From an uncultured Cryptobacterium sp. (lineage in GTDB: Bacteria; Actinomycetota; Coriobacteriia; Coriobacteriales; Eggerthellaceae): a stretch of DNA of 64,000 nucleotides. The notes under the pieces were generated by a model. The model had not been told where the DNA came from and ran no database searches. It saw only the letters and a list, made by a program, of their open reading frames with translations. Shown piece by piece: positions 8,350 to 16,026 of this stretch (positions within the stretch are counted from its first letter, which is position 1; each line of letters opens with the position of its first letter). Both the position numbers and the translations under genes were made by a program. Location of the stretch: NCBI GenBank assembly GCA_958410215.1, contig CATYOF010000001.1, positions 186,001 through 250,000 of the forward strand. Reading direction: 5' to 3'.

Positions 8350-9279
8350 TTATTCCGTAGCGGTATCGCTCGAATCGGAATTTTCTGCATCGGTAGAACT
8401 ATCAGTTCCTGAGGTATCCTCAGAAGTGCTTTCATCCGATTCATCAGAAGACTCTTTCGGTGCTGAAGCAGAAATTACCGAAAGCCCAGAAATATCAACA
8501 TGGCCACCAAGCCACTTACCTTCAATAACCTCTACCACGCCGCCATTAACCAAAGAGCTAAGCGAATTACTTACCGCCTGCTGCAGTTCAGTATTGTCGG
8601 CACCCACTGCAATAGCACGTGGCGTAGCTGCCTGAAGCAAGGCAATAGGGTATGCTTCAATGCCTGAAGTATGAATTACGTACTGCCCAATGGTGCTCTC
8701 AGCAGCAACATAGTTAACTGATCCGGTACTTAACATTTCAAAAGCCGCTGTAGGATCGCCAGCGTTTTCCAAACAGGACTCCCCATAATGATCGGTTACT
8801 TCCCACGCACTCATAGAAGAAGACTGAGCAGCTATCTTAAAGGAACCCGCCTCTGTAGGTGCCTGAGCATCTTCCGTCAAAGAAAACAACGCAATACCAG
8901 AATTCATATACTCATCTGACATCCAGTAAGCAGAATTGGCTTCTTCTGCACCCATGACAATATCTACGTTTTCGCGCTCAAAGGCAGTATCGATTGCAGT
9001 TCCTACGTCAATCAATTCAAGCTTTAATCCAAGCTCATCGGCAAGAGCAGCTGCGATATCAACATCAATACCAACAATAGTTCCGTTGGACTGTGCTGCA
9101 TAAGGAGGGTTGGAAGCATTAATGCCTACCCGCAAGGTGCCTGCTGTATTAAGGGCAGAATCATTGACTGTCTGTTCTTTTAACTGAGGAGTGTAGTTGC
9201 TCGAAGAGCAGCCTGCCAATGGCAGCGCCAAACAAAGCGCAACCACCAAACTAAGCACAAGAACTGATGCGCGTTTCAT
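8350..9279 (-). CDS. Amino-acid-type ABC transporter substrate-binding lipoprotein (orphan)
   Basis: Extracytoplasmic solute-binding protein of family 3 (type II periplasmic binding fold). A signal peptide ends in the lipobox LAGC with the lipidated Cys at residue 24. The binding core follows: TLRVGINASNPPYAA, IDVDIAAALADELGLKLELI, and a second lobe. The last 40 residues are Ser/Asp/Glu/Thr-rich and probably disordered. Family members feed polar amino acids to a membrane permease, but no permease or ATPase gene lies nearby, so its transporter must be encoded elsewhere or it acts as a sensor. The substrate cannot be read from sequence. The ATG at 9279 is preceded by AAGAAGGG about 11 nt away. 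A leader of about 320 nt precedes it (see 9280-9603). Confidence 0.88.
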   Translation of the reverse strand: MKRASVLVLSLVVALCLALPLAGCSSSNYTPQLKEQTVNDSALNTAGTLRVGINASNPPYAAQSNGTIVGIDVDIAAALADELGLKLELIDVGTAIDTAFERENVDIVMGAEEANSAYWMSDEYMNSGIALFSLTEDAQAPTEAGSFKIAAQSSSMSAWEVTDHYGESCLENAGDPTAAFEMLSTGSVNYVAAESTIGQYVIHTSGIEAYPIALLQAATPRAIAVGADNTELQQAVSNSLSSLVNGGVVEVIEGKWLGGHVDISGLSVISASAPKESSDESDESTSEDTSGTDSSTDAENSDSSDTATE

Positions 9280-9603
9280 CTAAGACGATCCCTTCTTTTC
9301 TGTTCTCTCTAAACTTCTTTCAGCTGACCTGGTCTTTGCCCCCACACTCGCGTACTGGAACTAAGCCTTATCAACATCGTTCTCTCGTCTGTGCAGCCCT
9401 ATGCTGCCTATCCCGCAGACGGTACGACTTACCCCTAGGATGCGCCATGATCGCTCCTGGCAAATATCTTTGCCACCGGTAGCTTACGTGGATCCTTTTG
9501 ACCGCATCTGCCTTGGACTAGGAAAAACCGCAACCACAGACCTGAAAGAAGCATTCCTAGTCTACCAGATACCGCATAAGACCTTAAGAAAACGTAAATT
9601 ATA
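9280..9603 (-). promoter_or_regulatory. Long structured 5' leader of the binding-protein gene, class unassigned
   Basis: A perfect TATAAT lies on the minus strand at 9603-9598, without a good -35 box, leaving about 310 nt before the start codon at 9279. The leader can form several stems: GACTAGGAA with TTCCTAGTC (9 bp, about 9513-9562), GGCAAA with TTTGCC (6 bp, tetraloop, 9457-9472), and GTCTG...GCAGC...GCTGC...CAGAC (about 9386-9420). It does not match the T-box, lysine, glycine, SAM or cyclic-di-GMP riboswitch signatures I know. No convincing gene lies in 9280-9815. The rest of that interval (9604-9815) is the comF upstream region. Confidence 0.45.
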
Positions 9604-9815
9604 TTGACAAATTCAACTTTTGTTCCGCTCACAGGAATTCTCAAGATGCCGTATGAGAAAGATATGCACTTTTAGGATGCATCATAAGGTTACGTAGGAA
9701 AACGCCATTAACTGCGCAAAGAAAGCATGAACCGCAAACGAACAATACGCCGATAAACAAATTTGAAAAGCGCGTCTAGACAAACACCGTACACAGACAC
9801 CGAAAGAAGGAAGGT

Positions 9816-10601
9816 ATGAAATCCTCGAAACCGCCTTGCAACACCTCCCCTGTTACCTCCAAAATTGTAGAAACGCTCTTGGCTTCCTTAGCGCTCCTGC
9901 ATGAAGCAGCACTCGAAACATTGTGGCCCACCCGTTGCGTAATATGCGATACGCCTGGCACCCTTTTATGCCATCGTTGCCGCGTAAACCTTCCCTATCT
10001 TGATCAACTAAAAGCATGCCCTATCTGCGGCGCAGCAAACGGCATTCATATTTGTACTGAATGCAATCGTTTCATTCTTGATTGGAAACAGTTTGATTCA
10101 TTTCCTTTGGAAGGTTGTGTAAGTACAACCATGCTCACTTCCCGAACAAGACGCATGGTTACCTGTTACAAAGACCGCGGAGAACAGCGACTTGCCAGCA
10201 TACTTGCTTCATTTATGGCTGACGTTCTTCCCTGTTCTTGGAAACAAGAAGCTGCCATCGTCGCCATACCTACACGCAAGGCAGCAAAAAGAGAGCGCGG
10301 ATTTGATCATATGCAGCTGCTAGCTCAACAACTCGAAATACAAACACAAATCCCTTTAGTGCACGCGCTTTCAGTTCAAACGAGGAAAGACCAGCGCTTG
10401 CTTGGCGGAAAAGACAGATTGCAAAATATGACAGGTTCTTTTACCTTGCGCCCTAATGCTCAAACAGAACTTTTGCCCTACCGACACATACTTCTTATTG
10501 ATGACGTCATGACGACAGGCGCTACCCTATTTGCAGCCGCAAACACCTTACGCCAAGTAACTAAGGTACCCATATATGGACTTACCTTTAGTCGCGCCTA
10601 A
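9816..10601 (+). CDS. comF: ComF family phosphoribosyltransferase-like protein
   Basis: ComF-family proteins pair a four-cysteine zinc module with a PRTase domain and act in late steps of DNA uptake in competent bacteria; the exact reaction is unproven. Here the zinc module is RCVICDTPGTLLCHRC (about residues 47-62) with a second cysteine pair in KACPICGA and HICTECN. The PRPP-binding loop LLIDDVMTTGATL is near the C-terminus. Its 261 aa is slightly above the common 220-240 because of about 35 extra N-terminal residues. GAAGGAAGG precedes the ATG at 9816. It stands alone on the plus strand between two minus-strand genes, with no other competence gene in the window. Confidence 0.9.
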   Translation: MKSSKPPCNTSPVTSKIVETLLASLALLHEAALETLWPTRCVICDTPGTLLCHRCRVNLPYLDQLKACPICGAANGIHICTECNRFILDWKQFDSFPLEGCVSTTMLTSRTRRMVTCYKDRGEQRLASILASFMADVLPCSWKQEAAIVAIPTRKAAKRERGFDHMQLLAQQLEIQTQIPLVHALSVQTRKDQRLLGGKDRLQNMTGSFTLRPNAQTELLPYRHILLIDDVMTTGATLFAAANTLRQVTKVPIYGLTFSRA

Positions 10602-10702
10602 ATTGCATCTCATTCTAAACGCCGAATATTGCGCATAAGCGTGCAGAAACGGTTGTCTAAACAAACTAGGAACTGTGTATAAAGGCACGCAGCTAAATCA
10701 AA

Positions 10703-12022
10703 TTAAATGCGATCGGTATCCTTAGCATTTGCCTGAGCAAATTCCTGAACATCCACCGAAATACTGTGCTGAATAGGCTTCCATGACGCTTTCTTAACCA
10801 AAGCAACCAGCGCAATAGGAATGTAGGTAATCATGAACAGCGGGAAGGTAAACATATACAAAATCTTTTTATGTGCGGGCGCATGAATGTTGTCCCATTC
10901 TGTAAAGGTGGTAAGCGCACCAAACATGAACATAAACAAGGTGAAATTAAACAAACAGAAGAATATGGAAGAAAGCGATGAAGTAATCATCACGCCGGTG
11001 GACATAACTCCGGTTACACCCAGAATAATAATTGCCGCATTGAATACGATCGTAATAATAGTAAGTAACATTGCAGGGCATACCGTCATCAGCATGTCAT
11101 AACACGCAAAGCGGGAACCCTTAGGATTGGTGAAAATACCCTTAAACAGCTTTCCGCCGTAGCCAAAAAATACCTGATAGAAACCTTTTGCCCAACGAAA
11201 ACGCTGATTCCATGAATCGCGGAACGTCAACGGCTGTTCGTCATAGAGCATAGCGGTGGGGCAATAGGCAATACGACGCCCATGAATAATACTATCGGTA
11301 GAAAACTCGATATCTTCCGTAAGCAAGTGGTATTTCCACCCGCCCATTTCATCAATTACTTTTGCACTAATGAAAAAGCCAGTACCCGATACCATGCAGC
11401 TGGTGCCTACTGTTAAACGCGCCTGAGAAAGATACTTTGCTTCGCGCATAAACCACACCGCATACCCAGCAGTAATCCAGTTAGAACCATAGTTCTTGGA
11501 GTTACGATAGCTGGTGGAAGCAAGCGCGCCATTGTCGAACACTTTGTTCATTTCGCGGAAATAATTTACGTCCAATACATTGTCGGCATCGAACACAAAA
11601 TAGGCTTCATAATTGTTGTCCGCATAATGCTGACGAATGCAGGCGAAACCGTAATCAAGCGCGTAGCCTTTACCAATTTCTTCCTTGTTGAAACGAGGAA
11701 ATACAATTGCGCCCGCTTCTTGAGCAACTGCCGCCGTGTTGTCGGTGCAGTTATCGGCAATAACAAATATATCAATAAGTTCCTGGGGATAATTTTGAAC
11801 ACGAATACTGTGAATAAGGTCACCGATAACGGCGTTTTCGTTACGAGCAGAAATCAAAACCGCATAACGATGATTTTTCTTAGCAGTAAGCTCGGGAGGC
11901 TTTTTAGCTAAGGAAATGAACACGTATACAATTTGATAGGCGTAGCAGCAAGTAAACACTACAAATACGCACATATTAAAAAAGTCCACAAACGAAAGGG
12001 ACGATAGCATTTCCTCTAACAC
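10703..12022 (-). CDS. Membrane-bound processive-type family 2 glycosyltransferase
   Basis: Polytopic GT2 enzyme. One membrane segment (about residues 12-38) precedes a cytoplasmic catalytic domain with VLISARNEN, IADNCTDNT, the metal-binding VFDADN, TEDIEFS and QRFRWAKG (the QxxRW signature of processive synthases such as cellulose and hyaluronan synthases). At least three hydrophobic segments follow. The architecture fits a synthase that makes and exports a beta-linked polysaccharide, but no other polysaccharide genes lie nearby. The start is a GTG at 12022 with AAAGGAG 5-6 nt upstream. A TATAAT on the minus strand at 12108-12103 is a possible -10 box. Substrate sugar and product are unknown. 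Confidence 0.88.
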   Translation of the reverse strand: MLEEMLSSLSFVDFFNMCVFVVFTCCYAYQIVYVFISLAKKPPELTAKKNHRYAVLISARNENAVIGDLIHSIRVQNYPQELIDIFVIADNCTDNTAAVAQEAGAIVFPRFNKEEIGKGYALDYGFACIRQHYADNNYEAYFVFDADNVLDVNYFREMNKVFDNGALASTSYRNSKNYGSNWITAGYAVWFMREAKYLSQARLTVGTSCMVSGTGFFISAKVIDEMGGWKYHLLTEDIEFSTDSIIHGRRIAYCPTAMLYDEQPLTFRDSWNQRFRWAKGFYQVFFGYGGKLFKGIFTNPKGSRFACYDMLMTVCPAMLLTIITIVFNAAIIILGVTGVMSTGVMITSSLSSIFFCLFNFTLFMFMFGALTTFTEWDNIHAPAHKKILYMFTFPLFMITYIPIALVALVKKASWKPIQHSISVDVQEFAQANAKDTDRI

Positions 12023-12381
12023 AAAGGCTCCTTTAGCCGTGCCTCATCGTTTTGATGCACTCTGCAGCCATTCAAACCAGAGCGCACTTCTTGCATTTGG
12101 GGATTATAGACTTTTATGAAAGGCATCGCACGTTAAGTAAACAATTTGTTGCTTGTTGTCCTAAGAAATCTGCCTGTTTGCGCATTCTAAACACGATGTC
12201 TGCACAATGCCTCCACACTCTTCTTCCTTACACCAAGCAAACAACGGAAAGCTTTTGTAGCAAAATCGCCCTTTCATAGCAAAACGAAGGCGCGAAATTG
12301 AAGAAATATCATAAATGAAGCGACCTTATACGGGTACAGCGGACGTACCGTGGTACCCTTAACATAGTTAAGGAGGTTCCC
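12023..12381. other. Divergent intergenic region between glycosyltransferase and ahcY
   Basis: The interval must hold promoters for both divergent genes. On the minus strand TATAAT is at 12108-12103. Near ahcY, GGGTAC (12332-12337) pairs with GTACCC (12353-12358), and TAAGGAGG precedes the ahcY start. The hairpin does not resemble an S-adenosylhomocysteine riboswitch. I see no gene here. Confidence 0.5.
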
Positions 12382-13641
12382 ATGAACTACGACATTAAAG
12401 ATATCAATCTCGCAGATGCTGGTCTTGATCGCATCCTTTGGGCTGATCGTGATATGCCAGTACTTGCTTCTATCCGTGAACGTTTCGAAAAAGAAAAGCC
12501 TCTGCAAGGGGTACGTATTGGCGCCTGCTTGCATGTAACTACCGAAACCGCCAATTTGATGCGCACCCTGAAAGCTGGTGGCGCTGAAGTAACCCTGTGT
12601 GCTTCCAACCCTCTGTCCACCCAGGACGACACCGCCGCAGCATTGGTAAAGCATTTCGAAATTCCAGTTTACGCCATCAAGGGTGAAAACACCCAAACAT
12701 ATTACGAGCATGTTGATGCGGTCATTGACACCCTTCCCCAAATCACCATGGATGACGGTGCCGATGTGGTAGGTCGCATTCATGAAACCCGCACCGATGC
12801 TCTGGAAACTATTATTGGTGGCACCGAAGAAACAACCACGGGCGTTATTCGTCTTGCCGCCATGGCAAAGCAGGGTGCTTTGAAGTACCCCATCATTGCC
12901 GTTAACGAAGCAAAAACTAAGCATTTCTTCGATAATCGTTACGGCACAGGCCAATCGACCCTTGATGGCATTATTCGTGCTACCAACCGCCTGCTTGCTG
13001 GTCGTACCCTGGTAGTTTCAGGATATGGCTGGTGTGGTCGTGGCGTTGCCATGCGTGGTCGCGGCATGGGTGCTCAGGTTATCGTGTGCGAAGTTGACCC
13101 ACTAAAAGCACTGGAAGCTATCATGGATGGCTTCCGTGTAATGCCTGCCGTTGAAGCAGCTGCTCTGTGCGATGTATGGGTAACGGTTACGGGCGACCTT
13201 AACGTTATCGATGGCCCCATGTTTGAAAACATGAAAGATGGCGCTATCGTATGCAATTCTGGACACTTCAATTCTGAAATTAATATTCCTTGGCTGGAAG
13301 AAAATGCCACCGAGCACAAAACCCTTCGTCCCTTTGTTGAAGAATATACGCTTCCTAATGGCAATAAGGTTGTTTTGCTGGCAGAAGGCCGTTTGGTAAA
13401 TCTTTCCTGCGCCGAAGGCCATCCGGCATCTGTTATGGATATGAGCTTTGCAAATCAAGCATTATGTGCTGAATTCATGGCAAAGCACGCCGATGAAATG
13501 GATCCTGATTGCTACGATGTTCCCGCTGATATTGACAATGCCATTGCGCGCTTAAAACTGGAAACCTTGGGCGTAACCATTGATACCCTGACCCCCGAAC
13601 AAAGCGCTTATCTAAATTCTTGGCAGATGGGTACCGTATAA
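12382..13641 (+). CDS. ahcY: S-adenosylhomocysteine hydrolase
   Basis: NAD-dependent enzyme that splits S-adenosylhomocysteine into adenosine and homocysteine, removing the inhibitory product of methyltransferases. Family signatures are HVTTETANLMRTLKAGGA, GGTEETTTGVIRL, NEAKTKHFFDNRYGTGQS and the NAD-binding VVSGYGWCGRGVAMRGRGMG. The protein ends with LNSWQMGTV, short of the C-terminal KxxxYRY tail that completes the partner's NAD site in long forms, so it belongs to the shorter (419 aa) archaeal/thermophile-like branch. TAAGGAGG lies 6 nt before the ATG. A strong terminator follows at 13660-13687, so it is monocistronic. Confidence 0.97.
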   Translation: MNYDIKDINLADAGLDRILWADRDMPVLASIRERFEKEKPLQGVRIGACLHVTTETANLMRTLKAGGAEVTLCASNPLSTQDDTAAALVKHFEIPVYAIKGENTQTYYEHVDAVIDTLPQITMDDGADVVGRIHETRTDALETIIGGTEETTTGVIRLAAMAKQGALKYPIIAVNEAKTKHFFDNRYGTGQSTLDGIIRATNRLLAGRTLVVSGYGWCGRGVAMRGRGMGAQVIVCEVDPLKALEAIMDGFRVMPAVEAAALCDVWVTVTGDLNVIDGPMFENMKDGAIVCNSGHFNSEINIPWLEENATEHKTLRPFVEEYTLPNGNKVVLLAEGRLVNLSCAEGHPASVMDMSFANQALCAEFMAKHADEMDPDCYDVPADIDNAIARLKLETLGVTIDTLTPEQSAYLNSWQMGTV

Positions 13642-13659
13642 GTTGCATTTCAAACAAAT

Positions 13660-13687
13660 AAGGCGCCTATAGCTGGGCGCCTTTTTC
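13660..13687 (+). terminator. Rho-independent terminator of ahcY
   Basis: AGGCGCC at 13661-13667 pairs with GGCGCCT at 13675-13681 across a short loop, followed by TTTTTCTTT. It begins about 18 nt after the ahcY stop codon. Confidence 0.88.
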
Positions 13688-13791
13688 TTTCAATACTTGT
13701 ACCGCACACCCACCTAGCCACATCAACATAAGGCGTCCCGGCAAAACTACGCAGCCACATCCATAAACGTACGGAAAACAAGGAGGACATC

Positions 13792-14154
13792 ATGCCAGTT
13801 TATTCAAATCGCGAAACCCAACGAGTAGAAAAAGTAAACGGCGGCGAAGGCTTCATGATTCGCGACCGTCTGCTTTCCGAAGAAAAAATTGCCGAAGTGG
13901 GTGGTAAATGCACCTATATCTCCCAAATTACTGTAGAACCCAACAGCTCTTTAGGTATTCACAAGCACGAAGGTGAATGCGAACTGTATTTCATTACTTC
14001 CGGTAAAGCACTCTATACCGAAAATGGCGTTGAATACCAGGTAGCCCCTGGAGATGCTATGTTATGCGAAAGCGGCAGTACCCATGGCATTAAAAATGAA
14101 AGCAACACCGAGCCCTTAACGTTTGTTGCCGTAATTATGCAAGATCCCGAATAG
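13792..14154 (+). CDS. Small single-domain cupin protein
   Basis: A 120-residue cupin_2 domain. The first cupin motif is LGIHKHEGECELYFITSG, with two His and a Glu as likely metal ligands, and the second is PGDAMLCESGSTHGIKN, with the last His. Such stand-alone cupins include isomerases, dioxygenases and sugar- or metal-binding proteins; the sequence does not decide. AAGGAGG lies 6 nt before the ATG. A strong terminator follows at 14193-14236, so it forms its own transcription unit. Confidence 0.88.
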   Translation: MPVYSNRETQRVEKVNGGEGFMIRDRLLSEEKIAEVGGKCTYISQITVEPNSSLGIHKHEGECELYFITSGKALYTENGVEYQVAPGDAMLCESGSTHGIKNESNTEPLTFVAVIMQDPE

Positions 14155-14192
14155 GCCTAAAGTCGCACAACAAACGAATTTTAGATCGAACA

Positions 14193-14236
14193 GCGAACCT
14201 TGGCTAAATTTCATTTTTGCTAGGTTCGCTTTTTTG
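14193..14236 (+). terminator. Rho-independent terminator of the cupin gene
   Basis: GCGAACCT (14193-14200) pairs with AGGTTCGC (14222-14229), followed directly by TTTTTTG. It lies about 38 nt after the cupin stop. Confidence 0.88.
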
Positions 14237-14311
14237 TGCTTTGTTTAAATGCGCAAGGTTTAAGTACACACCACTGTGCACCAACTCCCTTTACCGCCTT
14301 TCATGTTTTTT

Positions 14312-14345
14312 GAACCCCAGAGTGAAAACTTTGGGGTTTCGTTTT
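14312..14345 (+). terminator. Second hairpin terminator in the cupin-small gene interval
   Basis: AACCCCAGAG and CTTTGGGGTT (about 14313-14338) form a stem over a short loop, followed by TCGTTTTATTATTA. It has no obvious gene of its own upstream after the terminator at 14193, so it may insulate the next gene or end a short untranslated transcript from 14236-14311. Confidence 0.6.
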
Positions 14346-14381
14346 ATTATTACTTCTCGTCAGACAGTAATCGCATACAGG

Positions 14382-14451
14382 ATTCCAACCTTACTACCCA
14401 TACAAAGCAAACCACGAGGCTTATTACGAAATGCCCCAGATAGGTTGGAAT
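14382..14451 (+). promoter_or_regulatory. Leader stem upstream of the 75-aa gene
   Basis: ATTCCAACCT (14382-14391) is exactly inverted as AGGTTGGAAT (14442-14451), closing a 50-nt loop that ends 26 nt before the start codon at 14478. This fits a structured leader or a protein-binding site. No known riboswitch class was recognised. Confidence 0.35.
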
Positions 14452-14477
14452 ATGCACGCCAACTATAAGGAGCAATC

Positions 14478-14705
14478 ATGTTTGAAGGTTTATCTGATCA
14501 GCAGCTTATAGCCGCACGTACCGTGCTGGAATATGCCGACATCGAACCCAACGACGACAATCTTCGTCGTTATATCAGCTGGGAAATTGTAACTTTCACC
14601 GAGGATGAAAAAGGTCAGTATTGCTGGTATATGGACGATGAAGGTAATGAGATTTGCCTTCACGTTGAAACGCTTGAAGAAATTGACACGTACGATTTTG
14701 AATAG
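14478..14705 (+). CDS. Small acidic protein of unknown function
   Basis: 75 residues, strongly acidic (many Asp and Glu, few basic residues), with Trp and Tyr in ISWEIVTFTEDEKGQYCWYM. No membrane segment or signal peptide. I do not recognise the family. ATAAGGAG lies 7 nt before the ATG, the reading frame is clean, and upstream terminators isolate it as its own unit. A pair of 28-bp tandem repeats starts 7 nt after its stop codon. The fold could be a small alpha/beta domain of a regulatory or anti-type protein, but that is a guess. Confidence 0.7.
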   Translation: MFEGLSDQQLIAARTVLEYADIEPNDDNLRRYISWEIVTFTEDEKGQYCWYMDDEGNEICLHVETLEEIDTYDFE

Positions 14706-14712
14706 CCAACGC

Positions 14713-14768
14713 GTAGCAAGTGCCCAGGGCATTTGTCAGGGTAGCAAGTGGACAGGGCACTTGTCACG
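14713..14768. repeat. Two adjacent 28-bp direct repeats
   Basis: Units 14713-14740 and 14741-14768 both begin GTAGCAAGTG and share CAGGGCA and TTGTCA; 24 of 28 positions match by eye. Across the pair CAAGTGCCC (14717-14725) is inverted as GGGCACTTG (14755-14763), so the array can also fold. It lies just after the small acidic gene. Confidence 0.7.
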
Positions 14769-14834
14769 CTGAAAACCGCCTAATTTTTAGCCATTGTCAC
14801 GTGATTGTCACATTTGGTAATTCTTGAACCTTAA

Positions 14835-14870
14835 AAACCAAAAAGTCACCGAGGCAAAATACCCCGATGA
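14835..14870 (-). terminator. Rho-independent terminator of tRNA-Thr
   Basis: On the minus strand TCATCGGGG pairs with CCTCGGTGA across a short T-rich loop (14846-14870), followed by CTTTTTGGTTTTTAAGG. It begins 14 nt after the tRNA 3' end. Confidence 0.8.
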
Positions 14871-14884
14871 CCTGCAAAAATAAA

Positions 14885-14959
14885 TGGTGCCGGCAACAGG
14901 AATCGAACCCGCAACCCACTGATTACAAATCAGTTGCGCTACCGTTGCGCCATGCCGGC
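14885..14959 (-). tRNA. tRNA-Thr (anticodon TGT)
   Basis: The minus strand reads GCCGGCATGGCGCAACGGTA at the 5' end, pairing with TGCCGGC at the 3' end. The anticodon arm is ACTGA-TTTGTAA-TCAGT with anticodon TGT, read as threonine. The T arm GCGGGTTCGATTCCTGT is standard, and CCA is encoded. The length is 75 nt including CCA. Confidence 0.97.
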
Positions 14960-14973
14960 AAAAAGCGTTATTC

Positions 14974-15002
14974 ATTATGACATAAGCCAACAAAAATGAG
15001 AA
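14974..15002 (-). promoter_or_regulatory. Candidate promoter of tRNA-Thr
   Basis: On the minus strand TTCTCA (15002-14997) lies 17 nt before CATAAT (14979-14974), which is preceded by TGT (an extended -10). The -10 box lies about 14 nt from the mature tRNA 5' end. Confidence 0.5.
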
Positions 15003-15074
15003 CTATCTAATTTGAATAACTCGGAATTGATCGCAAGGTAGCCGCAACAGCATTACAGTCACCTTTCACGCATC

Positions 15075-16019
15075 TTAAACAACACCCGTGCCATCAAACG
15101 CAGGAATAAAGCTTTCGGTGGCAGCGCCACCTTCTTGCCAAAAATAATCTTCAATACCTAAAAAGTCTGCATAGTCGAGCACGGTTTCGTATTCTTCATC
15201 AGAAACCTTACCTGACAACCCATAGCGCACGAGATCTTCCCGCAAAGGTGTGTACTGATTCATAATACTCAAGCGAATACTACCGCCATAGCGTTCATGC
15301 AAGACCTTCAAAACACGCAGCGATTCTTCAATCTGACCTGGTAAAACCAAATGACGCACAATAATGCCTTTTTGCAATAAGCCCCGTTCATCTTCTTCCC
15401 ACGAAGAGATTTGCGTCACCATTTCATCCAACGCTGCAAGCGCAACAGAAGGGTAATTAACAGCATGGGAAAACCTTTGAGCTATCTCGGGAGTAACGTA
15501 TTTAAAATCCGCCAAATAAATATCTACTAGCCCGCGAAGAAGCTTAAGACTTTCCACTGAATCGTAGCTAGAGGTGTTATACATCACCGGAATATGCAAG
15601 TGCGAATCAGAATCGAAACGCGAGCCTTGTCGTAGCTGAACCAAGGCTTCAGCAATCGTAGGAACATAATGGGATGGAGTCACCAGGTTTATATTTGCCG
15701 CATGTTCTTCATTTTGCAGGCGAAGAAGCGTTTGCTTAAATTGCTCGAAACCAACTTCAACCCCTGCTCCTGCTACCAAATTTTCATTCTGACAGTACAC
15801 GCATCCCAATGGGCAATACGAGAAAAACACCGCACCGCTACCCTGATCGCCCACCAAACAGGGCTCTTCCCACCAGTGAAGCGCTGCGCGTCCAATGCGA
15901 AGCACTGCAGGAGCTTTGCAAACGCCCAGCTGCCCTGCAGTGCGATCTACCCCGCATCTACGAGGACACACGTTACAGCAACGATATTGATCTTCATATG
16001 TAGTGTTATTTACAAACAA
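15075..16019 (-). CDS. PflX-type radical SAM protein (PflA homolog)
   Basis: Member of the PflX group (COG1313), uncharacterised homologs of pyruvate formate-lyase activating enzyme. The N-terminal cysteine-rich module YRCCNVCPRRCGVDR with LGVCKA could hold an extra Fe-S cluster. The radical SAM motif CPLGCVYC binds the [4Fe-4S] cluster that cleaves S-adenosylmethionine. The TIM-barrel part follows (NLVTPSHYVPTIAEAL, LHIPVMYNTSSYD). About 314 aa. The start is uncertain: a TTG at 16019 lies 7 nt after the stop of the upstream gene. A longer frame reaching 16226 overlaps the His/Cys-rich end of the upstream gene and I reject it. Its tight pairing with the metal-tail protein at 16027 suggests joint function. 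Confidence 0.88.
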   Translation of the reverse strand: MFVNNTTYEDQYRCCNVCPRRCGVDRTAGQLGVCKAPAVLRIGRAALHWWEEPCLVGDQGSGAVFFSYCPLGCVYCQNENLVAGAGVEVGFEQFKQTLLRLQNEEHAANINLVTPSHYVPTIAEALVQLRQGSRFDSDSHLHIPVMYNTSSYDSVESLKLLRGLVDIYLADFKYVTPEIAQRFSHAVNYPSVALAALDEMVTQISSWEEDERGLLQKGIIVRHLVLPGQIEESLRVLKVLHERYGGSIRLSIMNQYTPLREDLVRYGLSGKVSDEEYETVLDYADFLGIEDYFWQEGGAATESFIPAFDGTGVV

Positions 16020-16026
16020 AAGCTCG

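Noticed and set aside
9280..9603. T-box or lysine riboswitch
   Set aside because: I found neither the T-box GGTGGTACCGCG block nor the lysine-element conserved strings; only generic stems are present.
9267..9644. Several short open frames on both strands in the binding-protein leader
   Set aside because: None has a ribosome binding site or a recognisable protein pattern; the region reads as a structured leader.
12300..12381. S-adenosylhomocysteine riboswitch upstream of ahcY
   Set aside because: Only a small GGGTAC/GTACCC stem is visible and the conserved element is lacking.
14217..14468. An 83-codon plus-strand frame between cupin and the 75-aa gene
   Set aside because: It starts within one terminator and runs through a second one, and has no ribosome binding site.
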